Source: Sporothrix humicola
Taxonomy: Eukaryota; Ascomycota; Sordariomycetes; Ophiostomatales; Ophiostomataceae
Reading direction: 5' to 3'
Length of the DNA: 56,429 nt
NCBI GenBank assembly: GCA_021396245.1
Contig: WNYE01000143.1
Coordinates: forward strand, 1 to 56,429
In this document: positions 25,669-36,278 of the stretch, piece by piece
How positions within the stretch are numbered: position 1 is the stretch's first letter
How the letters are laid out: each line of letters opens with the position of its first letter
Translations under genes and position numbers: made by a program
Notes under the pieces: model-generated
Told to the model about the DNA's origin: nothing
What the model saw: the letters and a program-made list of their open reading frames with translations, nothing else
Database searches by the model: none

Positions 25669-26174
25669 CTTGGGTTCGAAGTACTGGTGCAGCCGGGCTG
25701 ACCATGCACAGCTGGATGTTGTCTGCTTTGAATGTGCTGAGAAGACGAATAAAAAAAGAAGCTGGAAGGTTTTGTGTTTATGGTCAAGTTACGGTCCTTC
25801 ACTTCACTCGTGGCGCTAATGGTTAGTCAGGGGAAATCTCTACAGTGTGAGCTGGAGCTCTTTCCCTCTGTAAGTCACCTTTTTAGGAAAGAACGACTGG
25901 TTTTTTGGGGCCTCGATTTCTTTTCATAGTGAAATAAGTTGCTTCTGGCACATTGCTTCCTTTGATTAAAGTATCTCCATTCATATCGTACACATTTGTT
26001 CATGATACATCGCCTCAAAATTACCGGCCTCCCAACGGCCACTCTCCTTGCTCCGTCCTCCACTCCCAGCTTCCGTCACTCGCTTCAGCGTTCCAGAAAA
26101 CCAAAACCAAGCGCAGTCCCAAATAGTTTGTCCTCCTTATCCCCTTGCTTCTTCTCGTTCTTGTGGGCAATCCG
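25669..26174. other. Intergenic, leader of the 23.9-25.7 kb gene
   Basis: Between the start of the coiled-coil gene (25668) and the 3' end of the next gene (26175). No further gene, and no ACGCGT or GGAAGGAGCGA element is visible here, unlike upstream of many genes to the right. Confidence 0.4.
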
Positions 26175-27390
26175 CTACTGCTCGTAATTGAGATCCTCGA
26201 CATGGTAACGACGCGTGGTGCAGCCTGGCTTTCCGTCCAGGGCGTTGCAGCAGCTGTGCTTGGCAATGGTGTGGTCGATGTGCTCCTTGTGACCGAGCTT
26301 GTTGATGATGTAAAAGTCGGTCTTGTTATAGTAGAAGTGCCGACGGCTGTTGGTGCGGTTAGGATTCGGATTGTAGTTGAAGGTACCGCAACCATAGCAG
26401 GTCACCACCTTGGAGTGGACTAGATGTCTACGTTAGAAAGCTGACTTGAATGACTGTATTGGTAAAAAGAAACCTACCTGTATGGAAGCGGCAAATGTCC
26501 TTGCCAACACGGGTGCGCTCCGTAAAGGTCTGGCCGCAGTCGACGCACATCATGGGGTCGCTGTCGGGCAGTTGAGGCTGGAGCGGGGCCACCTGGCGGG
26601 CCTGGGCCTGGGCCTGGGCTTGCTCGCGGTTCCGCTGGCGGAGCTGTTCAACGCGCCGTTGGCGCTCTTGACGGGCCTGCTCTTGGCTGGCGTCCATGGC
26701 TGGCATCTGAATGAGCTGGTGGTAGGCGTAGCCGGCCGGTGAGGAGGTGGCCCGGAGCCCAGAGTTGTGGGTCGTCTGGGGGTTGATGACCGGGTAGGGC
26801 CTGTAGCGGGCGATGGGCCGGTTAATGCGGCTCATGTTGACCGGCCGTCCATCTACCGTCTGGTACTCGGTCTCGTTCTCGTTTGAGTAGACCACCGGAA
26901 TCTTGAGGCGAGGGTCAACGCGGCGGATGCCTAGCCAAGGGGCAGAGACCTCCAAGAAGCCAGGAGCGGGCACAACACCGTCGGCCAAATGGCGTAGAGG
27001 GCGTGAGGCAGCGTAGTTGTGGTCGTTCTCGGGGAGAACCGCAGGGATGTCGGCAGTGTCACCATAGTCGGAAGAGGCGGCAGAAGGGACGTCTGTTTCA
27101 GTATGAGGAGAAAAGCCGCCGCAATTTTCACTGCATCTGCCGGTGGCCGCCACGGAACAGGTGGCAGAATGGTCGACGATACGGCAGTTGGGGAAGCTGC
27201 CTGGGAAACCCGGAACCTGGGCAGGCTCGAGACCAACAGCAGGAACCGAACGCAAAAAAGGATCCGGCTTGACACCGCTCTCCTGCTTGATGGTTCCACG
27301 CGTGTGTTCAGTAAGGCGTGCCTTTCCCTGAGGTGCCCTCCCAATCATGGACGGGCCTTGCGTGTCTCGTCCACTCCTGGTTGTGACCAT
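26175..27390 (-). CDS. CHORD-like zinc-binding protein with C-terminal Cys/His domain
   Basis: Two exons, 27390-26478 and 26419-26175; 385 aa, with a 58-nt GTAGGT intron in phase 1 after CRFHT. The N-terminal 270 residues are Pro/Ser/Gln-rich and probably disordered, with a short Arg/Gln helix (about 235-270). The end carries CVDC, CRFH, then after the intron CYGC, HSCCN, GC and RRYH. The zinc ligand order agrees with the other CHORD-like genes, with an insertion rich in Asn/His between the halves. Upstream are ACGCGT (27508) and GGAAGGAGCGA (27699), elements shared with the array at 37-55 kb, so it may be co-regulated with those genes. Confidence 0.7.
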
Positions 27391-27507
27391 GGTGACCGCA
27401 GCTGGTGTGAATTAGGGACTGGGGAAAGAAGGAGAGTTCTGTGAAGCAGGAAAATGTGACAAATGACAAAGTGCGAGAAGTGTGAGGGCGTCAAAAAGGA
27501 CGGTGAA

Positions 27508-27709
27508 ACGCGTATGGGAGGAAGAAAGAAGAAAGGAGACGTGTTCAGGTGAACAGGACCAGATGGCCAGAGAAGAAGAAAGAGTTATGAACATGGTGGA
27601 AGATGTGACAAAAAGGGAAAGAGCGAGGTGGCGCGGGGGTTCGTGGTCAGTGCAAAAATGGCAAGAACAAACGGCGTAAAAGCAAAATGACAGGAAATGG
27701 AAGGAGCGA
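27508..27709 (-). promoter_or_regulatory. ACGCGT plus GGAAGGAGCGA module of the 26.2-27.4 kb gene
   Basis: ACGCGT at 27508-27513 and GGAAGGAGCGA at 27699-27709 (+ strand coordinates), 118 and 309 bp upstream of the ATG. Same elements and same order as in the 37-55 kb promoters, but with a wider gap. Confidence 0.5.
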
Positions 27710-27802
27710 CCACGCAGAAGTTGTACAAGTATGTTACAAAGTACTTCGCAGAGTTAATAATGTAAGAAATGTCCTCGAAGTTGTCTGTTTGCCTTGTTTA
27801 CT

Positions 27803-28531
27803 CTAGCTTCGTCGACTACAATGGTTGTGGTCGGCAGTGGTTTGGATGACTTCGTGGTCCTGTGTCTCCTCGTCGGCGACGACGGCCACGGTGGTCTCGA
27901 TGGACTCGATGGGCATATCAGCATTGTCGCTCTCGTTTAGAGGGACGGCAGACTGAATTCTGTCGGTCTGTGTGCCGGCCATCTCGGGAACCGAGGCTTG
28001 GGAAAGAAGGATCTCGCCGGTCTCGCCAGCCTTATAGCGAGCGCAGACCTCCCGGCCCATGGCCTTGAAGTTGATCCGGACATTCGGATTGGCATGCTGC
28101 AGGCCCAGCATTGCCAGCATGGCATCCACCGCCACTTCGAAAGGCTCCTAGCCCTCAATGTAGGCGGGATCCAGCGGCGACGGCAGGACGTACGCGAGCG
28201 TGTGGCGTGTCTCAAACACATGGAAGAGTTGGTGCACACGGGGAATGCGGGCAAGAACACCAGGTCTCACGCCACTAAACATGGTGCCAGAGGGCACTTG
28301 ACCCCGACTTTGACGGGGAATCAGACAGTAGGTGGGCCCGGTGGGCGCTGGTGGACGCATGGCGGCCATCAGACGGCGAGGCGGGCGAAATCCAATGCTG
28401 CGGAGCGTGTCCATGGTCATGAGCGACGCAATCTTCGTAACGTCCGTGTTGATCTCCGGGTGATGGACTTGAAGATAGGCTTCGATCAGGCCAGCCAACT
28501 CAAGGCGAGCAGAATAACCCTCGTAGTCCAT
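27803..28531 (-). pseudogene. First member of a four-gene tandem family, with in-frame TAG
   Basis: ATG at 28531 starts MDYEGYSARLELAGLIEAYL, followed by QVHHPEINTD. TAG at 28148-28150 interrupts after LDPAYIEG; the same frame continues as EPFEVAVDAMLAML and then RINFKAMGREVCARYKAGETGE to the stop near 27803. The paralogue at 30.1 kb reads through the equivalent position (EPLNVEEVVLLVI), so the downstream part is genuine. A 72-nt in-phase intron (weak GTGTTT donor, CTAG acceptor) could remove the stop but would delete residues the paralogue keeps. I recognise no known domain. The order is helical N-terminus, Pro-rich middle, helical MxxxVxARYxAGE segment, acidic/Thr-rich tail. Confidence 0.6.
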
Positions 28532-28837
28532 TGAGCTGAGCGTGAGTGGTAGCTGAAAACGAAGCAATCGTCAAGCAGTGGTTCGTCGAATGTGCCTACT
28601 GGCGTTGGCAGGGAGAAAGCGGTGGGATGAAAGGAGAGCAACGTATAAACATAAAAATATATGAAACGAGTATGATAAGAATAACAGGAGGACGAAAAGA
28701 AGAATTTGATCTGGGCGAGGGATAGGCTGGCTTTTTAATTCATCGAGAAGGAAGTGGGAGCAGAGAATGACGTGCACATCTACAAGTCATGTCTTTCCTC
28801 GTCATCACGTGTCGAAGCATTTTTGAATCTTCCATTC

Positions 28838-28872
28838 ACCTCGAGTGAATGACACAACCTCGAGTGAATATG
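28838..28872. repeat. Short direct repeat
   Basis: ACCTCGAGTGAAT occurs twice, about 19 bp apart, in the intergenic region between the first and second family members; each copy is followed by a GACA-containing stretch. Possibly a binding-site pair for the gene reading leftwards; no other support. Confidence 0.4.
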
Positions 28873-29138
28873 ACAAACGAAGAAAAGATGACGTGTCTGA
28901 AATTGAATGATAATACAAACGAAACTGTTACGGATGATACGAAGGGACGATAGTATGAATATGTAGTGAAGAGGATGAACCTTTTTTTTTTGTTATGGAT
29001 GCATCTACAAATTTATTAGAATAGTATGAAAAATGATACAAAGTTGCTCCTAGCCACATCTCCGTCTTATGTCCCAAGACAGCGTCTGTAGTCCGTCCTC
29101 GTCCTTACAATACAGATGCCTGTATCCCCGAGTCCCTA

Positions 29139-29684
29139 TCACTCCTCAGTCTGCGCACCCTCGCCGGTGGTAGGCTCCTCAGTAGCCGCAGCCTCCGTAA
29201 TCTCAGTGACCGATGTGGCCGTAGAAGCGTTGTTGGCCGTGGTGTGGGGGTTGGGGGCGGGTTGGGTGACGGCTGCAGGAGAGACGCTGGCATCCCCTGA
29301 GACGAAACGAGTCAGGACATCGTTGTACATTGTGATGATATCAATTCCTGTGTGAAGGTTGAGATTGGCGAGATCACGGATGACTAGAAACGCAACCTCC
29401 CTGACATCAAACGACCCACGGACCCATCTGCCAGCAATGACGGTACCACCGTGAATCGTTGGTTGGAGTGGGCCGTAGATTGGTGCGTGGATATCTTCGT
29501 CCACATCGACAAATGAGAAAGACGGCGCCAAAGGTGGACGGGAGCGGTTGTTCTGCAGGATTCGAAACCTCATCAGTCGTTGAACCACCGAAATGTTGAT
29601 GTATGCGTCGGGATAGTTCTGTCTTAAATGGGCCAGGATGACGCTGACCAGTCTTGTACGGGCCATGCTGTTTGACAGTCTCAT
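29139..29684 (-). CDS. Second member of the tandem family, single exon
   Basis: ATG at 29684 gives 181 aa beginning MRLSNSMARTRLVSVILAHL. The start was chosen because the next paralogue begins with a comparable MTLSTAESRMKVAIAILAHV. Shared landmarks are a helical AHLRQNYPDAYINI segment, a Pro-rich centre with a GGTV motif, FDVREVAFLVIRDLANLNLH, and MYNDVLTRFVSGDASVSPA. The tail is Ala/Thr/Glu-rich. There is no signal peptide, transmembrane segment or known domain. The frame stays open upstream of the ATG (to about 29906) but without another ATG. Function unknown; probably an intracellular lineage-specific protein. Confidence 0.62.
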   Translation of the reverse strand: MRLSNSMARTRLVSVILAHLRQNYPDAYINISVVQRLMRFRILQNNRSRPPLAPSFSFVDVDEDIHAPIYGPLQPTIHGGTVIAGRWVRGSFDVREVAFLVIRDLANLNLHTGIDIITMYNDVLTRFVSGDASVSPAAVTQPAPNPHTTANNASTATSVTEITEAAATEEPTTGEGAQTEE

Positions 29685-30099
29685 TTTGAAACGGTGTTCT
29701 TGTTGTTCTCGGTGCTGAAGTTGAAGGAGTAGATGGGCTTTGACTGGTGAGACTAGAGGATGTGAATCACAAAGGAACGTGCAAAAGGCAAATGGAAATG
29801 GTGTGTGGAAAGGGAGTGAAGACACAGAGTGAAGGAGTGAAGAAGCGACTGGAGAAAGCCTTTTGGGGAAAGGGACATCAAGATACACTGTACCAAGTGA
29901 GCCCAATGTGAGAAGTTAGAAATTGTGATCTATTTTTTTATCTTTATTCTAAACTATTTTTGGACTACTGTATGGAACTCAAGGAAATCTTGGTCTGTAC
30001 ATGAAATCATCTTATCGTAACCCTTTGTAAATCAGTCCTTGAGCTCAGCGTCCTCCTCAGATGTTACATGTCTTGGAGAGACCAAATTGTCTGTCAACA

Positions 30100-30702
30100 T
30101 CAAAGACCCTTGAAGCTCATCAGCACCCTTGCGGCCTCGAGGACTTCTGGGTCATGGCTACCGTCGAGTTGTACGCCGTCAGCGGGGACGGTAGCGTCGG
30201 TGTGGGAAGTGTTGGCCGGGGACACGCGTGTCTCACCAGCGAAGAACCGGGCCATCACATCATTGTACATCTCAGCCATGTTAAGCCTAACATGCCTATT
30301 GAGACACACGAGGCCAAAGATAACAAGCAGCACTACCTCCTCGACATTGAGGGGCTCTGTGGTGCTTCCGGAAGTAGGTGGGACTGGGTCGAGCGGGTTG
30401 TAGGCGGCCGTGTTGGCTTCCTGGTACACGTCGAAGCGTTCGAAGACGTGGGGGATTGCGGCAACTTGCCAGGAGTTAAGACCGTCCAGGACGGTTCCTG
30501 TTTGGGAGACAAGGTTCCCACGGGGCACCAAAGAGTAGGTTGGTGCCGAAGGCAGGTGTAGGCCGATGCTATACAGTCCTCGGGTCGTCGTCAGACCCCA
30601 GACCTGAGCAATATTTGTAGTGATCTCGGGGTGATATTCTCTCACATGGGCCAAGATTGCAATAGCCACTTTCATGCGTGACTCGGCAGTAGAAAGGGTC
30701 AT
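30100..30702 (-). CDS. Third member of the tandem family, single exon
   Basis: ATG at 30702, 200 aa. Aligns by eye over its whole length with the neighbours: SRMKVAIAILAHVREYHPE, then SIGLHLPSAPTYSLVPRG, GTVLDGLN, FERFDVYQEANTAAYNPLDP, EPLNVEEVVLLVIFGL and AEMYNDVMARFFAGETRVSPA. This is the best-preserved copy and serves as reference for the broken ones at 27.8 and 31.3 kb. No domain recognised. About 245 bp upstream lies GAAGGAGCGACGG (30947), a box shared with the 37-55 kb promoters, preceded by a GGGAAGGACCGA-like variant. Confidence 0.68.
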   Translation of the reverse strand: MTLSTAESRMKVAIAILAHVREYHPEITTNIAQVWGLTTTRGLYSIGLHLPSAPTYSLVPRGNLVSQTGTVLDGLNSWQVAAIPHVFERFDVYQEANTAAYNPLDPVPPTSGSTTEPLNVEEVVLLVIFGLVCLNRHVRLNMAEMYNDVMARFFAGETRVSPANTSHTDATVPADGVQLDGSHDPEVLEAARVLMSFKGL

Positions 30703-31346
30703 ATTTGGACGAGAAGCTTTTATGTTGTCTTCAATGAGTCGAATCGATAACGTGTGAGAGAACAAGAGGTCGAGCCCAAAGAATCAAAGACGTAGAGAGG
30801 AATGTGATAAGTGAAAGGAGGGTGAAGAGAAGAGAGTAAGAGGACAAGAAAAGCACGTTGAGAGAACGCCATACTGTGATCTTGATTTTGTGAGGAAGCA
30901 ATCCTTCAAAAAGGGAAGGACCGAACGGGTTGGCGAGACAAGAAGAGAAGGAGCGACGGAGCCTTTAGAAGTATTTAGTGCACAGTATTGTCACGAAGCT
31001 TGTTTTTTTTATGTTTTTTTTTTTTTTTGCCTCAAGGCTCGATATTTTCATTATCAGGAAGAAGTACATACGCATTGTCAAACGATTGACGTCCATAAAT
31101 CGACAAACATTGGATTTCAATACCACGTATACCATGCAGTCTGTCATTTTCCTCCGCCAATGAGCAGCGTCCAGCTGTATTGATTCAATCCACCCTCCCT
31201 GCCATCCTCTTCCTCCATAATTTTCAACTGTAGATATGGAATGGACTGGGTAGTTGACAGGAGGTCTATTCGGATCTCTTTCTTTTGATCCGGGAGGCAT
31301 CCCGCTGCCACCGCAATCTCTGTGTCTGTTTCGTCCACGGCGACCA

Positions 31347-32035
31347 TCATGGCGGCTTCTGTGGTATCCTTGGTGCTGACTCTGGAGACGAAGGGCTTGT
31401 TGGCAATGTTGCCGGCCTCATCCTCAAGGTCGCCGGCCTCGGCTGTGTCCTTGCCCTTGCAGGCCGGGACGCAGATGCTGGTGGCGTCGATGACACTGGC
31501 TCCAGTGTGAGGAGCGGGAATCTGAGTGGCGGCGGCAGACCAACCTCACCGGCATTGTACCGGCGGACCACCTCGTGGCACATTTTTGTTCTTGGTTTGT
31601 CGATCTTGGCGCCACGGTTGACCTGGACAATGGCAATGATAGCCATAGTCATTGGCGCAACGTCCTCCACCTTGAAGGGCCGATCGCCGAGATCCGCATC
31701 AGAGGGCGGGGAAGTTGACTGGCGTCAGTCGGATCTTGTAAATGTTGTAGTCGCGCCTTGTCCCGGCATAGCGGCCAGTTGCCAGTTGCTCGCTCGAGAG
31801 GGCCTCCAGTACGGTGCCGGGAGGAGGGGACAAATCCGCCTCGGGGGACTGAGGCTGTGGGTAGGCGGGGAGGGTGGAGTCGGGGTCGGGGCCCAATCGG
31901 GGGCAAACGCAGGAGGCGGCTGAACCGTACTGTCGACCACGTCGGTCGGTCAGTACGTCGGGGTGGTGAACCTGGAGATATGAGATATGACTTGATGATG
32001 GTGGCAAGTCGTGAACGCTCGGCCGAGTGGTCCAT
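31347..32035 (-). pseudogene. Fourth member of the tandem family, frameshifted
   Basis: ATG at 32035 starts MDHSAERSRLATIIKSYL, matching the family, but the frame is then lost at a 7-bp tandem duplication (31975-31981 and 31982-31988). The expected continuation QVHHPDVLTD lies in another frame. A Pro-rich part with PPGTVLEAL follows, and a second shift occurs near 31700, after which PFKVEDVAPMTMAIIAIV and MCHEVVRRYNAGEVG resume the family pattern. Two independent shifts with clear paralogue matches on both sides make this a pseudogene unless the assembly is wrong. The Pro/Ala-rich last part is open to about 31347. Confidence 0.65.
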
Positions 32036-32930
32036 TGTGAACCATTGTGAAAAGATTGTTTCTTTTGTGGAATTGACAAGAAGTCCATTGTAGTGGATAG
32101 AAAAAAGGGATGGCCAAGATGAAGAGTGTTGTAAAGAGAAGCATCAAAATAAAGAGCCTCGAAGGAAGAGCAGACGAGGTCTCAAGACATTCACGGAATG
32201 GGAAGATGTGCAAGAACAATAGAAGCACAGAAAATTCTTCATTGGGGCATGTTGAATTTTCGTTTGCGCACAGGGACGGATACGTGAGTTTACTGAAAGG
32301 GGAAGGCACGACCCTGATTGAGAGGAAGTGAATAGCAAGTAGGGCAAGAGCAAAGTTGGCTCAGTTGGGTGGCAGCAAAGTAGAACATGAACGGAAACTG
32401 AACAAGATCTAAATTTTTGCCGAGGCAGAACGAAGTTGGTCTGGTGAAAACGAAGTCATGGTACATTTATGTCGAAGATTGTGGTGTCAAAATTGTTCTA
32501 GAATTACCAGAAGACTGCACAGCACACAGTGGCCAGGAATCACTGGTGATGGATGTTGGCGAAAGTGGCGATTACCCAAAACGGAAATACCCAAAAATAA
32601 CGCTACCGACTTACAACTTCCACCATCACCTCACACAGCAGACTACAAATACTCTGAGCGCAGCGCACACACTCGATACTGCCGGACGCCCTGCTCGAAC
32701 AGCGTTTGCGAATGCTGGGTAAATGTAAAGGAAAATAGGAAAATATCGAGCAAGAAGCGGAGCGGAATAGCCCGTGATTCGACTTGTCACAAGACACTTG
32801 AACTGGAAGTTTGCCCCGTTTTGTTTTCCTTCGTTGCAAACTAAAATCTCCTGCCTGGTAATGGATCACTGTGTTTTGATTAATGCCATCGAGTTATACT
32901 GCAAACAACGCCAGACATCCGCATCCTCTC

Positions 32931-33992
32931 CTAGTTCAGCAACCATGCCGTCAACAAAACACTCCCGGCCACGAGCACCGGCTGGCTCACGGCACCGGCC
33001 ACACGGCCGGCAGCGTTCTTCGTAGATGTACCCGTCGGCGCCGACGCCGTACCGGATGGACTATCAGACCCAGAAGGTGTCCCCGACGCCGACGCCGTAT
33101 AGTTGTTCCACCGGTCGACAATAAACTGGACAATGTCCTCCTTGTACGTCAGCGGCTCGTAGTCGTGGATCAGCTCGCTGTTGCTGCTGGTGCCGCTGTC
33201 GCAGAAGAGATCGTCCGCCTGGCACCAGGCGCCGTACAGGCCCTTGGCGACATACGGGTCGCAGGCGGTCGTGTTGGTCCGCGCAAACACGCCGTTGCGC
33301 GTGCTGTTGCCGTGGTCGTACGTGGTGTTGGCAATGTGCGACGGGTCGGCGATGAGCGCAATAGCAATGACTAGCAGGTCAGACGTCAGTACGCACGATT
33401 TAATATTAGAATACCTTGAAAGGGGAAAGGGCTCACCATTGTCCTCCACGAGAGCGGCCGGCATCGGAGGGTCCGCATTGAAGCCGGTCGTGGTCCCGCC
33501 GATGGAGACCTTGGCATCTCCACCGAGACCGCCGCACAGGGCGTCCTGCATGACCTGTGCACCCTGCGAGTAGCCCATCAGGGCAATCTTGACGCCGGGG
33601 CATTTCTTGGTGTAGGCGGCCACCTCGTCAGCCACAGCGGCAGTGCCGTTGGCCTCGGACACGGCATAGTGTGTCAGGTTGAGCGCTCCATTGACGGTGG
33701 GATCGGAGGCCGGGTAGACGACACCGCCAATGACGACACCGGGAATTTGGGCCTGCACCTCTAGAGCCGCGGCGCCAGCCAGACCCGTGTAGTCGGGGTA
33801 TTTGAGGGCACCAACCGGCGTGATAGACTCGCTGGAGCCACGGGCGACAAGAATGTAGAGGCTCTGGGCACAGGTGGTGTTGCTGCTCGGGGCGGCGGTG
33901 GCGGCGGTGGACGTGCCGGTGGCGGAGGCAGCAGAGGCACTGCTGGCCAGAGCCAGGGCACCGATGACGGCTGTTGGTGTAAAGGAGCGCAT
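32931..33992 (-). CDS. Cutinase/acetylxylan-esterase family serine esterase, secreted and probably GPI-anchored
   Basis: Exons 33992-33437 and 33370-32931 around a 66-nt GTGAGC intron (phase 1); 331 aa. ATG at 33992 opens a signal peptide (MRSFTPTAVIGALALASSAS). Family marks are LYILVARGSSE (oxyanion region), GYSQGAQ with the nucleophile Ser near 140, NVIAIALIADPSH, and ELIHDYEP, whose His completes the triad with an Asp in the preceding CDPYVAKG..DDLFCDSG stretch. Paired cysteines fit the disulphides of cutinases. The C-terminus is Ser/Thr/Gly-rich and ends in a hydrophobic stretch (VLVAGSVLLTAWLLN), as in GPI proteins. It would hydrolyse short-chain esters in plant polymers or cell-wall polysaccharides. 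It is unrelated to the tandem families on both sides. Confidence 0.93.
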   Translation of the reverse strand: MRSFTPTAVIGALALASSASAASATGTSTAATAAPSSNTTCAQSLYILVARGSSESITPVGALKYPDYTGLAGAAALEVQAQIPGVVIGGVVYPASDPTVNGALNLTHYAVSEANGTAAVADEVAAYTKKCPGVKIALMGYSQGAQVMQDALCGGLGGDAKVSIGGTTTGFNADPPMPAALVEDNGEPFPLSRYSNIKSCVLTSDLLVIAIALIADPSHIANTTYDHGNSTRNGVFARTNTTACDPYVAKGLYGAWCQADDLFCDSGTSSNSELIHDYEPLTYKEDIVQFIVDRWNNYTASASGTPSGSDSPSGTASAPTGTSTKNAAGRVAGAVSQPVLVAGSVLLTAWLLN

Positions 33993-35809
33993 GCTGACAA
34001 TCTGACGATGTTGGTGATAAGCAAGGGCGGTTCTGTTCCTTTTGTTCCTGGAGAGAGAGCATCCAGTTGTCAGAATTGCCAAGAAGGAAATGACCAGAAC
34101 TAAATAGTAAACAGTCCTGCAGCAATAATATTAACACAGCCCACGGTCTCCCCCATGCAGCCGCGTCTACTCCCTTGCCTTCACCCACACCCCGGGACAG
34201 AATAGCATCAGAAGCTGTACCTGCAATTTCCCTCTTCTGCTCAAGTCACTATTTGGAGACAGGTACGATGGGTACGAGGTACGACAACGACGGAGACACA
34301 AAAGTAAAAATGACGGAAATGCTCCGTATCGCCAAGGGACATCGGCAACGGCAGGTACACTTTCTTGGCGATGGAGCACACTCCTTTCCCCCTGGTGCGG
34401 CACGCCGGCACCAGTTGTGGTAAAAGTGTGGCCAATTTGGATTCTTATTGGCTCACTGGTCGCGGCTGAGGCTCTTTCTCATGGTTCAGCTGCAGCGAAG
34501 ATCGCTTTTGGCGATGGTGGCGCAGGGGTACGTCTGCAGTAAGCAGTGGACAAACAAAATGAAAGCAAGAGGAGAAGAGATGATTAAAAAACATCGCAAT
34601 TGTAAACAATTTCTCTTTTCATCTGTCTTCTGGATATCAAGGTGCTCAACTTTTGCATCGGGCTCAAATTCTGATGCGCTTCTTTGAAAGAAGTCACCAT
34701 TTCGAATTCTCATTTTTTCTTCTTCTTTTCTGTGCAGACAGGGGAAGGTGGCACGTCGTGTTGATGTACCCCACACGAGATACGCACAATACGACGACCA
34801 ACGAGCGACGACGTTGGGCGGCACAGACGCAAAAGAGTGTGCCAAGTAATAAGGCTGAAGCTTGTTTGTTTGTCAATTGTCTAAAATTGGGGGCTACCCA
34901 TACTTAGTACTTTTCGGCTCTCTGGAGGTGAGATTCTGTCAGACGGAGGGCCGAGGGGGCTTTTCAAGTCAAGAAAACGGGAACAGAGCAAGAACGAGCA
35001 AATCACAGATCCACTTGGCGATCACGACGTCTTAAGTATTGTTCTTTCTTTCGGGCCTTTCCAGGTTTAACCGTTCAAGTGCAGGCTGGGGGACGTTAGG
35101 TCGGCGATTATTTTCGCCCTGTTGAGCGCGACGTTTGAACAAGCTCAATAGGTCCGCCCTGTGGGGATACAACGGAGCAGGGAAGATATCCACTTGCTTG
35201 CACAGAGCTAACCCGGAAGGTGTGCACTTTGTTTCAAGTTAGGCCAGAAGCATATGGATATTTCACGAATACGGGGACTTGGAGGAGTGATTTGGAATAA
35301 TGCGTATTTTGTGCAGACTATGGCAACAAAGGCGCGCCTATTCCGCGGCTGAACAACATTGTACTTGGACTGTCTTCAACTGGAGGATTTCCAAAAGGAA
35401 CGCATCGACAGGGGGGAGAAATAGGACCCGGCAATACCAAAGAGAATCCTTCCTCAGCCACATGGAGACGGAACTATTTCCGGTCGACGATCACCGACGA
35501 AATGAAGGAACCAAGCATACTGGAGGCAGACGGACAAAGCTTGTATTCTTACAAGCTGAGTAATACAGGAAAGCCGACAGACGTCGTACGTCGTAGGCAG
35601 TCATATCTCTTAAGGGCGGTGGCAGATACAACGAACATGCAGCCGACCCCTTGGCTATGAGTCTGAAATGATATGCTTGTATTCTGGCCGTGCACGTATG
35701 TTGTGCTGACAACGGAACAAGTCAGGTCCAGTGCTGGTGAATGGTGCTGACTCGTGGCAGCCAGGGACAAGTCGAATGCAATTCACCAAAAGCAAAAAGG
35801 AAAAAGGAA
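33993..35809. other. Intergenic region right of the esterase
   Basis: Contains the esterase promoter and about 1.7 kb without a gene I can support. Open frames are short and lack composition or splice support. No repeat family was recognised. Confidence 0.4.
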
Positions 35810-36155
35810 TCAATTGGAAAAAGTTTGCTGCCTTCTCTGTATCTCTCCATTCAACATCTCGACATCTTCATCGACCACTACCTCAACACCCATCCCCTGG
35901 AACGCCTTATACCCGACCCCCCTTGACAAATGTCTGCAGCCACGGGCCTTGAGTGGGCGACCGCGCCAGGAATGTGTGCAGCTCTGCATGTGCCTCGCCG
36001 TCAATCGCTCCGTACGTCGATTCACCGTCCGCCTTGCGCTCGTCGGCATAGCAAAAGCGAACGCCGGGGAAACTTGGCCGACTCGGCGGCCGACTGATTG
36101 AGGGCAGCCCGTCGCTGATTTGCCGGCGCTCATATGTCAAAGATTGTGTTGTCAA
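35810..36155 (-). pseudogene. Possible frameshifted coding remnant
   Basis: One frame reads FPGVRFCYADERKADGES, then GEAHAELHTFLARSPTQGPW, and ends shortly after FVKGG. The next frame continues sensibly as GYKAFQGMGVEVVVDEDVE to a stop near 35810. The switch falls on a run of six G (+ strand C run near 35926-35931), so a one-base slip would join them. Composition is protein-like in the joined order only. I do not recognise the family; it could equally be a chance frame. Confidence 0.28.
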
Positions 36156-36278
36156 AATTGTTTTCGAATTCAGATGTCGACTACAGTCTAAATACTAATC
36201 GTTCCGTCCTTTTCCCGTCCCACGATACTGCTTCCACCTCCCAGAATCAGGCCCGTCTGCCATACAAAATGACCGTTT

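Noticed and set aside
32417..33374. Plus-strand open frames around the esterase
   Set aside because: Antisense to the cutinase-family gene, whose frame, intron and catalytic motifs are clear.
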